NCBI GenBank assembly: GCA_024691875.1
Contig: JAILNG010000067.1
Coordinates: 1 to 39,901, forward strand
DNA from: Lachnospiraceae bacterium
GTDB lineage: Bacteria > Bacillota > Clostridia > Lachnospirales > Lachnospiraceae
Length of the DNA: 39,901 bases
Reading direction: 5' to 3'
Below the pieces are notes generated by a model. The model made no database searches, was not told the DNA's origin, and saw nothing but the letters and a program-made list of their open reading frames with translations. Every line of letters starts with the position of its first letter. The first letter of the stretch is position 1. Shown here piece by piece: positions 1 to 8,560 of the stretch. Made by a program: the position numbers and the translations under genes.

Positions 1-1648
1 TGTCAACCATTCCAAACTTTCCGTTTACGGAACCGAAGGAAGAAAGGAACCAGATGATGATAGAGGAGATAACGATAACGGAACTTGCTCTCTTAATGAA
101 GGACCAGCCTCTTTCCCAAGTGGAACGAAGAACGCCGCCGATTCTGGGAACGTGGTAAGCGGGAAGTTCCATAACGAAAGGAGCGGGCTCGCCTGCGAAG
201 GCCTTGAACTTCTTAAGGATGATACCGGAAAGGATTACGGAACCGATACCGATAACCCAGGCAAGAACGGAAATTGCAGCTGACTGACCGAAGATAGAAC
301 CTGCGATAAGTCCGATGATGGGAAGCTTAGCGCCGCAAGGCATGAAGGTCGTTGTCATGACTGTCATCTTTCTGTCTCTGTCATTTTCAATAGTACGTGA
401 AGCCATGATACCGGGAACACCGCATCCTGTTGCAACGAGGCAGGGGATGAAGGATTTTCCGGAGAGGCCGAACTGACGGAAGATACGGTCCATTACGAAT
501 GCAACACGGGACATGTAACCGATGTCGTCAAGGATTGCAAGGAAGAGGACGAGTACCAGCATCTGGGGAACGAAACCGAGAACGGCGCCTACACCTGCTA
601 GCATACCATCCTGAATGAGGCCGTAAACCCAACTGTCTTCAGCAACATTCAATGCACCGAGAATGCTGTCGAAAAGTCCGGGAACCCATTCGCCGAAAAT
701 AACGTCATTGGCAAAATCCGTTGCAGCGGTACCGAAGGAGATCTTCCAGCCGCCCATTGCAAAGGCATATACAAGGAACATGATGCCAAGGAAAATGGGA
801 AGACCTAAGATTCTGTTTGTAACGATCTTATCGATCTTATCGGAGATCGTAAGGTTGTCCTTGGAAGCTGCCTTCTGAACGGAATTCTTTGTGATCTTTG
901 AAATGAAATTATATCTTTCGTTAGCGATGATGCTTTCCGCGTCGTCGTCATTTGCTTTTTCAACCTTAGAGATGATAGATTCAAATTTGGAAGAATAAAC
1001 ACCGATATGCTGAAGTGACTTGTCATCACGTTCAAATGCCTTAACTGCAAACCATCTTGCAAGAGAGTTTTCAGCTTTTCCGGAGAGACCTTTTTCAATC
1101 TCAACGAGTGCTGCTTCTGTGTCTGCACTGAACACCTGAGGACGGTTGGGCATCTTTTTCTGCTCAGCTGCTTTAATTGCAAGGTCGATGGCCTTATCAA
1201 CATTTTCACCCTTTGCTGCGGAAATCTCTACTACATCACAACCGAGGTCGGCAGAAAGTTTTTTGATGTCGATCTTGCTGCCGTTTTTCTTAACGATGTC
1301 TATCATGTTTACGGCAACAACTACGGGAATTCCCAATTCAAGGAGCTGTGTTGTAAGATAGAGGTTACGTTCGATGTTTGTACCGTCTACAATGTTGAGG
1401 ATTGCTTCAGGTCTTTCACCGATGAGGTAATCTGCGGAAACAACTTCTTCAAGAGAGTAGGGTGAAAGCGAATAGATTCCGGGAAGGTCCTGGATCAATA
1501 CATCGTGATTACTCTTTAACTTTCCTTCTTTCTTTTCGACCGTAACACCCGGCCAGTTTCCTACATACTGATTTGCACCGGTCAATGCGTTGAACAATGT
1601 GGTTTTACCACTGTTCGGGTTACCGGCAAGCGCTATCCTGATACTCAT
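1..1648 (-). CDS. feoB: Ferrous iron transport protein B (FeoB), C-terminus truncated by window edge
   Basis: Reverse-strand reading from ATG at 1648 gives MSIRIALAGNPNSGKTTLFNALTGANQYVGNWPGVTVEKKEG (G1/P-loop typical of FeoB), later GLSGKSFIPCLVATGCGVPGIMASRTI and multiple TM segments; not in ORF track because it runs off the window. Confidence 0.96.
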   Translation of the reverse strand, partial: MSIRIALAGNPNSGKTTLFNALTGANQYVGNWPGVTVEKKEGKLKSNHDVLIQDLPGIYSLSPYSLEEVVSADYLIGERPEAILNIVDGTNIERNLYLTTQLLELGIPVVVAVNMIDIVKKNGSKIDIKKLSADLGCDVVEISAAKGENVDKAIDLAIKAAEQKKMPNRPQVFSADTEAALVEIEKGLSGKAENSLARWFAVKAFERDDKSLQHIGVYSSKFESIISKVEKANDDDAESIIANERYNFISKITKNSVQKAASKDNLTISDKIDKIVTNRILGLPIFLGIMFLVYAFAMGGWKISFGTAATDFANDVIFGEWVPGLFDSILGALNVAEDSWVYGLIQDGMLAGVGAVLGFVPQMLVLVLFLAILDDIGYMSRVAFVMDRIFRQFGLSGKSFIPCLVATGCGVPGIMASRTIENDRDRKMTVMTTTFMPCGAKLPIIGLIAGSIFGQSAAISVLAWVIGIGSVILSGIILKKFKAFAGEPAPFVMELPAYHVPRIGGVLRSTWERGWSFIKRASSVIVISSIIIWFLSSFGSVNGKFGMVD

Positions 1649-1664
1649 TTGTTTTAACCTCCGA

Positions 1665-1886
1665 TTATTCTACTTCGATCATTTCTGCGTCAGCTTTACG
1701 CAGAGACAACTCGTAGTTACGTATTTTCAACTCCATAGGATCTCCAAGGGGAGCCACCTTGCGAACATAGATATCTACACCTTTTGTAATACCCATGTCC
1801 ATGATTCTGCGCTTTACAGGACCTTCGCCATGAAGACGAACAACCTTCGCTGTTTCGCCGACACGTACGTCTCGCAGTGTTTTCAT
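1665..1886 (-). CDS. feoA: FeoA-domain protein
   Basis: 73 aa; MKTLRDVRVGETAKVVRLHGEGPVKRRIMDMGITKGVDIYVRKVAPLGDPMELKIRNYELSLRKADAEMIEV is a typical FeoA SH3-like domain directly upstream of feoB. Confidence 0.95.
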   Translation of the reverse strand: MKTLRDVRVGETAKVVRLHGEGPVKRRIMDMGITKGVDIYVRKVAPLGDPMELKIRNYELSLRKADAEMIEVE

Positions 1887-1945
1887 ATTGTTTTTTCCTC
1901 CTTAAAAGTGTTTGTTCTTTCCCAAAGCGGGCTTTTTCACCACAG

Positions 1946-2161
1946 TCAAACGACCATGATCTTCGAAGCCATCTCTCTTGTCAGGGCAAGTCTTGATTCT
2001 TTCAGATTGATTATAAGATTACCGTCATGACTTTGTATGACAGAGAGCTTTGCTTGTGAGACGAATCCCAGGTCTGCCAAATGTGCTTTAAGTTCGGGAC
2101 TCCCACCGACTTTGCAAACTGTAGCTTCCTGACCTGCTTCCAATAAACTTAGTGGCATCAT
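1946..2161 (-). CDS. feoA: Second FeoA-domain protein
   Basis: 71 aa; MMPLSLLEAGQEATVCKVGGSPELKAHLADLGFVSQAKLSVIQSHDGNLIINLKESRLALTREMASKIMVV, FeoA pattern; RBS AGGAAG upstream. Confidence 0.93.
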   Translation of the reverse strand: MMPLSLLEAGQEATVCKVGGSPELKAHLADLGFVSQAKLSVIQSHDGNLIINLKESRLALTREMASKIMVV

Positions 2162-2265
2162 TCATCTTCCTTTCTTATTCTCTGCCCGGCAGAGATTTAT
2201 TCGGCTTCATTGGCCGTCGCCCGCTCAACTCCTTTAAACATCAGCGTTTGGCGGATGTCAAACGA

Positions 2266-2281
2266 GTTAGGGTGCACTAAC
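2266..2281. promoter_or_regulatory. Palindrome GTTAG-N6-CTAAC, candidate DtxR/MntR-type metalloregulator operator (1)
   Basis: Direct sequence gttagggtgcactaac; core TTAG-N6-CTAA; close to the predicted +1 of the feo transcript. Confidence 0.6.
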
Positions 2282-2290
2282 TTCGGAGTA

Positions 2291-2319
2291 ATGTTAGCAC
2301 GAGCTAACACAAGTGTCAA
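2291..2319 (-). promoter_or_regulatory. Sigma-A-type promoter for feoA-feoA-feoB
   Basis: Reverse strand TTGACA (2314-2319) - 17 nt - TAACAT (2291-2296). Confidence 0.6.
2293..2308. promoter_or_regulatory. Palindrome GTTAG-N6-CTAAC, candidate DtxR/MntR-type metalloregulator operator (2)
   Basis: Direct sequence gttagcacgagctaac, extended tgttagc-acga-gctaaca; lies between -35 and -10 of the feo promoter. Confidence 0.6.
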
Positions 2320-2345
2320 GCACTATTTTCATTATTTAATGTAAG

Positions 2346-2376
2346 AAAAAAGCACGAGACCTTTAAAATCTCGTGC
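2346..2376 (-). terminator. Intrinsic terminator of desulfoferrodoxin gene
   Basis: GCACGAGA / TCTCGTGC 8-bp perfect arms, 9-nt loop, followed on the minus strand by T6 (A-run 2346-2351). Confidence 0.85.
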
Positions 2377-2416
2377 ATTTTGGATCATTACATATTAAAT
2401 TTTTCTAAAATTTACT

Positions 2417-2791
2417 TCAGGCCTTCCAAAGTGAGTGGAGATTACAGTAGGCATATACAGAAACGACCTCATCTCCGTCACACATTGCAAATGAAACCTT
2501 CGGAGCATCTCCGGGCTTTAAAGCCTTTCGCTGATTGCCTGTCTTTGTCTGAAGAACAACCCATTCAATATAATGCTCGGGTGTCATGGGGTGATCGACG
2601 GATCCCACATTAACGTTTACGATGTTACCTTTAACTTCGTAAACGGGAACATGCTTTTCACGAGCACCGTCTGAAGTGCCTGCTTTGATCTCCTGCATTT
2701 CCTGACCGCAGCAGATCAGGGGACTGCCTGTTTCCTTTACGATCGCTACGATCTGTCCGCAGATGGGACAACGATAGAACTTAAGTTCCAT
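2417..2791 (-). CDS. dfx: Desulfoferrodoxin / superoxide reductase
   Basis: 124 aa with N-terminal desulforedoxin-like YRCPICGQ...LICCGQEM and SOR motifs EKHVPVYE, DHPMTPEHYIEWV, CNLHSLW. Confidence 0.96.
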   Translation of the reverse strand: MELKFYRCPICGQIVAIVKETGSPLICCGQEMQEIKAGTSDGAREKHVPVYEVKGNIVNVNVGSVDHPMTPEHYIEWVVLQTKTGNQRKALKPGDAPKVSFAMCDGDEVVSVYAYCNLHSLWKA

Positions 2792-2847
2792 AAATCATAC
2801 CTCCTCTGTTGGTTGCGGGTATACACAAATACCCTTGGGATGAGTCG

Positions 2848-2877
2848 ATTATAAGTTATGGATCGGCTTTGTGTCAA
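2848..2877 (-). promoter_or_regulatory. Sigma-A-type promoter for desulfoferrodoxin
   Basis: Reverse strand TTGACA (2872-2877) - 18 nt - TATAAT (2848-2853). Confidence 0.7.
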
Positions 2878-3010
2878 GACGTGCCCGCCGTGAAAACGCA
2901 GGCTTTAGAAGAATTTAATTGTTGACAATCCAACCATTGATGGAATATAGTGAAAGGAAACCGATAATACAGATTTTAACTGTTTTGAATGAAACTCCGG
3001 GGAGGACGAT

Positions 3011-3922
3011 ATGGCAACAAATGAAAAAGATTATCTGCTCGATGAGCTCGCAAACAAGATAAATGAAAATTACGATAACAATGAACTCTTGAATCCGTTC
3101 GGGAAGAACAACCTGCCTGACAGAGAAAGGATCATCAAGATAATCAAAGCCATTAAAAGACTGATGTTTCCCGGCTATTTCGGACAGGGTGACTTTGAAA
3201 AATCATCTTCACGTTATTTCGCGGGTGAGATGCTGAGCTCTATCATAGAAGAACTCAAAACTCAGGTCCTGGTCGCATTAAGATACGGAAGTGAAGCTGA
3301 AAAAGAGTGCGAGGAACTTGCGGCGGAAGCAGAAGGCATATGCCTGGATTTTGCTAAAAAGATCCCCGAGATACAAAAGGTTTTACTCACTGACATTCAG
3401 GCGGCTTACGACGGAGATCCGGCATCCGGAAGCAAGGAAGCGATCATTTTCTCTTATCCCGGATTTAATGCGATCTTTATTTACAGGATCGCTCATGAAC
3501 TTTATTTAAAGGGAATTCCTTTCATCCCCAGAATGATGACGGAATACGCTCATTCCAGAACGGGAATCGACATTAACCCCGGCGCGGTCATCGGAGAATA
3601 CTTCTTCATCGATCACGGAACGGGTGTGGTTATCGGTGAAACCACCGAGATCGGAAAGAATGTCAAGATCTATCAGGGTGTTACGCTCGGAGCGCTTTCC
3701 ACAAGAAAGGGACAGCTCCTGGCAGGTAAAAAACGTCATCCTACCATAAAAGACAATGTTACTATTTACTCCAATGCGTCTATTCTCGGAGGCGAAACCG
3801 TCATCGGTGAGAACTGCACCATCGGAGGTAACGCGTTTATCACAGAACCCGTGCCCGCTAACACTCAGGTCAGCATGAAGAATCCTGAGCTCACTTTTAA
3901 GGGCAGGGAAAAGAAGGACTAA
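3011..3922 (+). CDS. cysE: Serine O-acetyltransferase (CysE/EpsC-type)
   Basis: Hexapeptide-repeat C-terminus: [48 protein letters not shown]. Confidence 0.93.
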   Translation: MATNEKDYLLDELANKINENYDNNELLNPFGKNNLPDRERIIKIIKAIKRLMFPGYFGQGDFEKSSSRYFAGEMLSSIIEELKTQVLVALRYGSEAEKECEELAAEAEGICLDFAKKIPEIQKVLLTDIQAAYDGDPASGSKEAIIFSYPGFNAIFIYRIAHELYLKGIPFIPRMMTEYAHSRTGIDINPGAVIGEYFFIDHGTGVVIGETTEIGKNVKIYQGVTLGALSTRKGQLLAGKKRHPTIKDNVTIYSNASILGGETVIGENCTIGGNAFITEPVPANTQVSMKNPELTFKGREKKD

Positions 3923-3932
3923 GGTTTTTAAT

Positions 3933-5006
3933 ATGAAGAAAAAAGTTGTTGTGGGCATGTCGGGAGGAGTGGATTCATCCGTATGCGCATGGCTTTTAAA
4001 AGAACAGGGCTACGACGTTATGGGCGCCACAATGGAGATCTGGATGGAAAATGCCGCAAAGACTGACGCCGAAGGAGGCTGTTGCGGCCTTTCAGCCGTT
4101 GATGACGCAAGACGTGTGGCAGAGTGCCTTGACATTCCTTATTATGTAATGAACTTCAGGGATGTTTTTAAACATCAGGTTATCGAAAGATTTACTTCCG
4201 ATTATCTTAAGGGCGTTACACCGAACCCTTGTATAATATGCAACAGATACGTTAAATGGGAAGCGTTTCTTAAACGCAGTCTTGAGATAGAGGCGGATTA
4301 CATTGCCACGGGACATTATGCCCGGGTGATAAGGCTTCCCAACGGAAGATATACGATCAGAAAGGCAAAGAGTACCACAAAGGACCAGAGCTACGTGCTT
4401 TACATGCTCACGCAGGAACAGTTGGCTCATACGCTGATGCCCGTGGGAGAGTTTGAAAAGACCGACATCAGAAAAATGGCTGAAGAAGCCGGACTTCCCG
4501 TAGCTCACAAGAAAGACAGTCAGGACATCTGCTTTATTGAGGACGGAGATTATGCCGGCTTCATTGAACAGGAGACGGGAAGCACCGGAACCGCCGGCTT
4601 TTTCAAGGACAGGAACGGGAAAATCCTCGGGCCTCATTCGGGAACAGCAAGGTACACCATAGGGCAAAGGAAAGGCCTGGACATCGCTCTGGGGCATCGT
4701 GCCTACGTTTGCGATATTGATGTTGAAAACGGAGATGTGATCCTGGGAAGTAATGACGACCTGTTTACATCGGAAGTCAGAGTGAGCGACCTGAACTACA
4801 TGGGCGAGGAGCGTTTTGACGAGAACGGCATCTACACCGCAAAGATCCGCTACTCACAGGCAAATGTTCCCTGCCGCGTGAAATACATTGATGAAGAAAG
4901 GATCAGTCTTCTGTTCGAAGAGCCCGTAAGAGCGGCCACTCCGGGGCAGTCGGCTGTACTTTATAAAGATGACTGGATCGCCGGGGGAGGCATCATAGTC
5001 AAGTAA
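3933..5006 (+). CDS. mnmA: tRNA-specific 2-thiouridylase MnmA
   Basis: PP-loop VVVGMSGGVDSSV, TPNPCIICNRYVKW, ATGHYAR, DQSYVLY, DICFIEDGDYAGF. Confidence 0.96.
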   Translation: MKKKVVVGMSGGVDSSVCAWLLKEQGYDVMGATMEIWMENAAKTDAEGGCCGLSAVDDARRVAECLDIPYYVMNFRDVFKHQVIERFTSDYLKGVTPNPCIICNRYVKWEAFLKRSLEIEADYIATGHYARVIRLPNGRYTIRKAKSTTKDQSYVLYMLTQEQLAHTLMPVGEFEKTDIRKMAEEAGLPVAHKKDSQDICFIEDGDYAGFIEQETGSTGTAGFFKDRNGKILGPHSGTARYTIGQRKGLDIALGHRAYVCDIDVENGDVILGSNDDLFTSEVRVSDLNYMGEERFDENGIYTAKIRYSQANVPCRVKYIDEERISLLFEEPVRAATPGQSAVLYKDDWIAGGGIIVK

Positions 5007-5029
5007 ATAAGGAGGAGGAAAGGAGTGTG

Positions 5030-5122
5030 ATGAGTATGGCTTTGGTATTGATCGGAGGTGTAGCCCTCATCGGTGTTATCGTTGCTCTGGTTTACATTAT
5101 TGCTTCAAACAAAAAAGACTGA
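5030..5122 (+). CDS. Small single-TM membrane peptide (30 aa)
   Basis: ATG at 5030 after strong SD GGAGGAGGAAAGGAG: MSMALVLIGGVALIGVIVALVYIIASNKKD*; not in ORF track because of length. Confidence 0.55.
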   Translation: MSMALVLIGGVALIGVIVALVYIIASNKKD

Positions 5123-5153
5123 TCTGAAAAGATCTTAAAAAAGGAAGTAAAAT

Positions 5154-5957
5154 ATGGAGAGAATCATACAAACAGCTATTGGCCTGTTGATACCTTTTAT
5201 TGGGACAATGGCAGGCTCGGCCTGCGTCTTTTTCATGCGCGGCCAAATGAAAGAAAGCGTACAGAAAAGTCTCCTGGGTTTCGCTTCGGGAGTCATGGTG
5301 GCAGCATCTGTCTGGTCACTGTTGATCCCGGCGCTTGAGGCGTCTTCGGAAATGGGAAAACTTGCTTTCCTGCCCGCTGCAGTGGGAACTGCGGGAGGAA
5401 TGCTTTTTCTCCTGTGCCTGGATCATTTGATCCCCCATCTGCATTTGACTTCCGACAAGCCGGAAGGCGTTCTTAGAGGAAAAAAAGCAATAAGCAGATC
5501 CATCATGCTCTGTCTTGCGGTTACTCTTCACAATATTCCCGAAGGAATGGCGCCCGGCGTAGTTTTTGCGGGTGCGTTGAACGGCGGAGAAGGAATGAGC
5601 ATGGCCGGAGCTTTGGCACTGGCTATCGGTATCGCGGTGCAGAATTTCCCTGAAGGGGCTGTGATCTCAATGCCTTTGGCAAGTGAAGGAGAGAAGAAGA
5701 GCAAAGCGTTTCTGCTTGGAACACTTTCGGGAGCGGTAGAGCCTGTAATGGCTTTGATCACCATCTTCCTTACGGGCTTCATTTCCAATCTGCTGCCCTA
5801 CCTGCTTTCATTTGCGGCAGGAGCAATGCTTTACGTTGTAGTTGAGGAATTGATCCCCGAAGCCGCGGGAGACGGAGACAGTCACACGAACCACGGAAGC
5901 GTGGGCTTTGGAATCGGATTCATCCTTATGATGATCCTTGATGTGGCACTTGGTTGA
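5154..5957 (+). CDS. ZIP family metal transporter
   Basis: 267 aa, multi-TM; HNIPEGMAPGVVFAGAL and QNFPEGAVISMPL match ZIP TM4/TM5 motifs. Confidence 0.92.
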   Translation: MERIIQTAIGLLIPFIGTMAGSACVFFMRGQMKESVQKSLLGFASGVMVAASVWSLLIPALEASSEMGKLAFLPAAVGTAGGMLFLLCLDHLIPHLHLTSDKPEGVLRGKKAISRSIMLCLAVTLHNIPEGMAPGVVFAGALNGGEGMSMAGALALAIGIAVQNFPEGAVISMPLASEGEKKSKAFLLGTLSGAVEPVMALITIFLTGFISNLLPYLLSFAAGAMLYVVVEELIPEAAGDGDSHTNHGSVGFGIGFILMMILDVALG

Positions 5958-5974
5958 GTTTGAGCGGAGAACGG

Positions 5975-7138
5975 ATGAAAGAAAAGGTTTCGCTGGTCTT
6001 TACCGGAGATATCGGTTTTGACCGCTACATGAACGGAAAACAAAATGACGAAAAGCTGATCTCGGATGACCTGCTTGAGTTTTTTCGAAGCGCAGATCAT
6101 GTGATACCGAATGTGGAAGGGGCGCTTGTTGAAGCTCCGGTAAACAATGTTACGGAAGGGACTGCGCAGCTGGCTCACACCATGACTCCGGATGCGGTGA
6201 AGATCCTTAAAAAGATCCGTGCGGACATATGGAATCTTTGCAACAACCACATCATGGACGCGGGAGAAGAAGGAGTTGCCGCAACGCTTAAAGAGGCGGA
6301 AAAGGCGGGGGTGAGAACGGTCGGAGTCGGAATGGATCTTAAAAAAGCTTCTGAACCGTTGATCCTCAACGAAGCCGGAGGGATCGGAATTTTTGCCGTG
6401 GGATACAGAAGAGGCTGCAAGCCGGCGGGAGAGAACAAGGCCGGATGCCTCAACTGGAATGAACGCGACATTATCAAAAGAAACATAGAAGAGATAAAAA
6501 GCAAGTGCCGCTGGTGTATAGTGATATCCCACGGCGGAGAGGAGTTTACTTCGCTTCCTTCGCCCTACACCAGGGAACGGTATCTCGATTATCTGGAAAT
6601 GGGCGCTGACATAGTGGTTTCACACCACCCCCATGTGCCTATGAATTACGAAAAAGTTGGAAACAAGGTGATCTTTTACTCACTTGGAAATTTTATTTTC
6701 GATACGGATTATCAGAGAGCCCAGTACAATACCGAAAAGGGTGTATTGGTAAAACTTGTATTTACCGAAAGCTGTTTTGATTGGGAAGCGAAAGGGCTTT
6801 TAATAGACAGAAACGACGAGCGCATAAAAGGTGCCGGGCTTCCGGATATCTTTGAAAATGTGGATCCGTCCGAATATGAGCTGCTTTCTCCTCTGGCTGC
6901 AAAAATGTTTGTGGCGGCGACAAAGAGGCAGCAGATCTACTTGAATCCCACAGAGTACAAAAATGCCGATGATGCCAAATGGGAAGAGAATTTCATGAAT
7001 CCCAAGAGGAGTGGCAGAGTACCGGGAGAAGCTTTGGATTTTCAGATCATATGCCCGCTGGCTGAAAAGGCCGATGAGGGGGCATGGAAAAAAAGTAAGC
7101 TGGAAAAAGTCAAAGCTTATATACTTGAACAGATGTAA
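5975..7138 (+). CDS. CapA family protein (poly-gamma-glutamate-synthesis-like metallophosphoesterase)
   Basis: LVFTGDIGFDRY, NVEGALVE, NLCNNHIMDAGEEG, VISHGGEEF, VVSHHPHVPMNYE, IFYSLGNFIFD. Start chosen at 5975 (RBS GCGGAG) rather than the 5954 TTG. Confidence 0.9.
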   Translation: MKEKVSLVFTGDIGFDRYMNGKQNDEKLISDDLLEFFRSADHVIPNVEGALVEAPVNNVTEGTAQLAHTMTPDAVKILKKIRADIWNLCNNHIMDAGEEGVAATLKEAEKAGVRTVGVGMDLKKASEPLILNEAGGIGIFAVGYRRGCKPAGENKAGCLNWNERDIIKRNIEEIKSKCRWCIVISHGGEEFTSLPSPYTRERYLDYLEMGADIVVSHHPHVPMNYEKVGNKVIFYSLGNFIFDTDYQRAQYNTEKGVLVKLVFTESCFDWEAKGLLIDRNDERIKGAGLPDIFENVDPSEYELLSPLAAKMFVAATKRQQIYLNPTEYKNADDAKWEENFMNPKRSGRVPGEALDFQIICPLAEKADEGAWKKSKLEKVKAYILEQM

Positions 7139-7147
7139 GGCGTTAAA

Positions 7148-8434
7148 ATGCAGGAGATCGACAAGAAGGCAAAAAAAGACTTTGAGCGGCAATACAAGGT
7201 GCTGTGGTACGAAAGAAAAAGGCGTAAATGGCCTTTTATCCTTTACGGAGTTCTTTTTGTGCTTCTTGTTGCGGGCTTCATAGTGGCAGGAACCGAAGCA
7301 GGCAGAAGAAAGGCCGTGGAAATAGCGGTAAAGGCCGCGCTTTCCGGAGTGAATTCCGATTTTGACAATAAGGACAAGGCGCCCACAAAGCCTTTGGAGA
7401 AAAACGACACTTTAAACGAAACACCGACTCCCGTTCCTGCAGAAGAGGATACATCGGAAGACGATAATGTGGATTGGGTCGTGAAAGCGAATGTTGAAGA
7501 AGATCAGACTGAGATCATAGGCTTCACCAAGGACGGAGACGGCAATTTCGTTCCTTTCCCTGCGGTTGTAAAACCTGATGTGATCCATGAGCCTGACGCG
7601 AACGTGATCAATGTTCTGCTGATCGGAGCTGAGAACCTTAAGAATCAGGAATTTGGCCGATCCGACAGCATGATGATCGCATCTGTAAATGTCAGTGAGG
7701 GTACGTTTAAGATCATTTCCCTGATGAGAGACATGTTTGTCAGAATACCTGAGATTGAGGATGAAGTGACCTACGGAAAACTTAATGCGTCTTATGCCCA
7801 CGGCGGTCCGGAACTCCTTATGGATACTGTGGCGTTGAATTTCGGTATCCAATGCGACAGCTACGTGGTAGTGGATTTCGATGCCTTTGAAAAGATCATT
7901 GATCTCATGGGCGGTGTGGAGATCTCTTTGACATCAGCGGAAGCCAAGTATCTGAACACTACCAATTACATTTCAAAGAAGGAATACAGAAATGTGGTAT
8001 CCGGAAAGCAGATCCTGAACGGAAATCAGGCGCTCGGATACTGCAGAGTCAGAAAAGTGGCAGCTTCAAACGGAATGCAGTCGGACAACGGAAGAGTTTA
8101 CAGGCAGGGGCTTGTGGTCAACAGTCTTTTTAATAAGATGCAATCTGCCGATCTTTTTAAGCTTTGGAGCATATACACCACAGCTATCGATTACGTTATA
8201 ATCCCGGCTGACCAAAAAGAACAGATCGAAAAAATGTGCACTGAATGCATCAACATATATTTGAACAACAGGACCAAAGGAACCAATATGACACTTGAGA
8301 GATCCAAGATACCGATAAAGGATCACTATAAAGCTTTGGATTTCTACAGAGCTGCGGATCCGAGTCTGCAGAGATCTGAGGTGGTTGTATGGGATGAGGA
8401 GAACATAAAATATATTTATGATTTTCTCTATTGA
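7148..8434 (+). CDS. LytR-CpsA-Psr (LCP) family protein
   Basis: N-terminal TM; NVLLIGAENLKNQEFGRSDSMMIASVNVSEGTFKIISLMRDMFVRIP and YCRVRK...DNGRVYRQ are LCP-domain signatures. Confidence 0.92.
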   Translation: MQEIDKKAKKDFERQYKVLWYERKRRKWPFILYGVLFVLLVAGFIVAGTEAGRRKAVEIAVKAALSGVNSDFDNKDKAPTKPLEKNDTLNETPTPVPAEEDTSEDDNVDWVVKANVEEDQTEIIGFTKDGDGNFVPFPAVVKPDVIHEPDANVINVLLIGAENLKNQEFGRSDSMMIASVNVSEGTFKIISLMRDMFVRIPEIEDEVTYGKLNASYAHGGPELLMDTVALNFGIQCDSYVVVDFDAFEKIIDLMGGVEISLTSAEAKYLNTTNYISKKEYRNVVSGKQILNGNQALGYCRVRKVAASNGMQSDNGRVYRQGLVVNSLFNKMQSADLFKLWSIYTTAIDYVIIPADQKEQIEKMCTECINIYLNNRTKGTNMTLERSKIPIKDHYKALDFYRAADPSLQRSEVVVWDEENIKYIYDFLY

Positions 8435-8560
8435 AAAAAGTCTTTATTTTGAAGCAAAGATGTGATACAATTCCACAAGTCACATTTTACAAATGTCATC
8501 TTGGGAATTCTGAGTCCCGACATTAAGTGTGAAGTTATTGAGGAAGGAAATACAGTTTTT

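Noticed and set aside
2848-2860. PerR box at the desulfoferrodoxin promoter (ATTATAAGTTAT)
   Set aside because: Only one half-site-like TATAAT; not the two-arm TTATAAT-N-ATTATAA structure, best explained as the -10.
2930-2962. CymR-like operator in the cysE promoter (TCCA...TGGA)
   Set aside because: Dyad too short (4-bp arms) to support.
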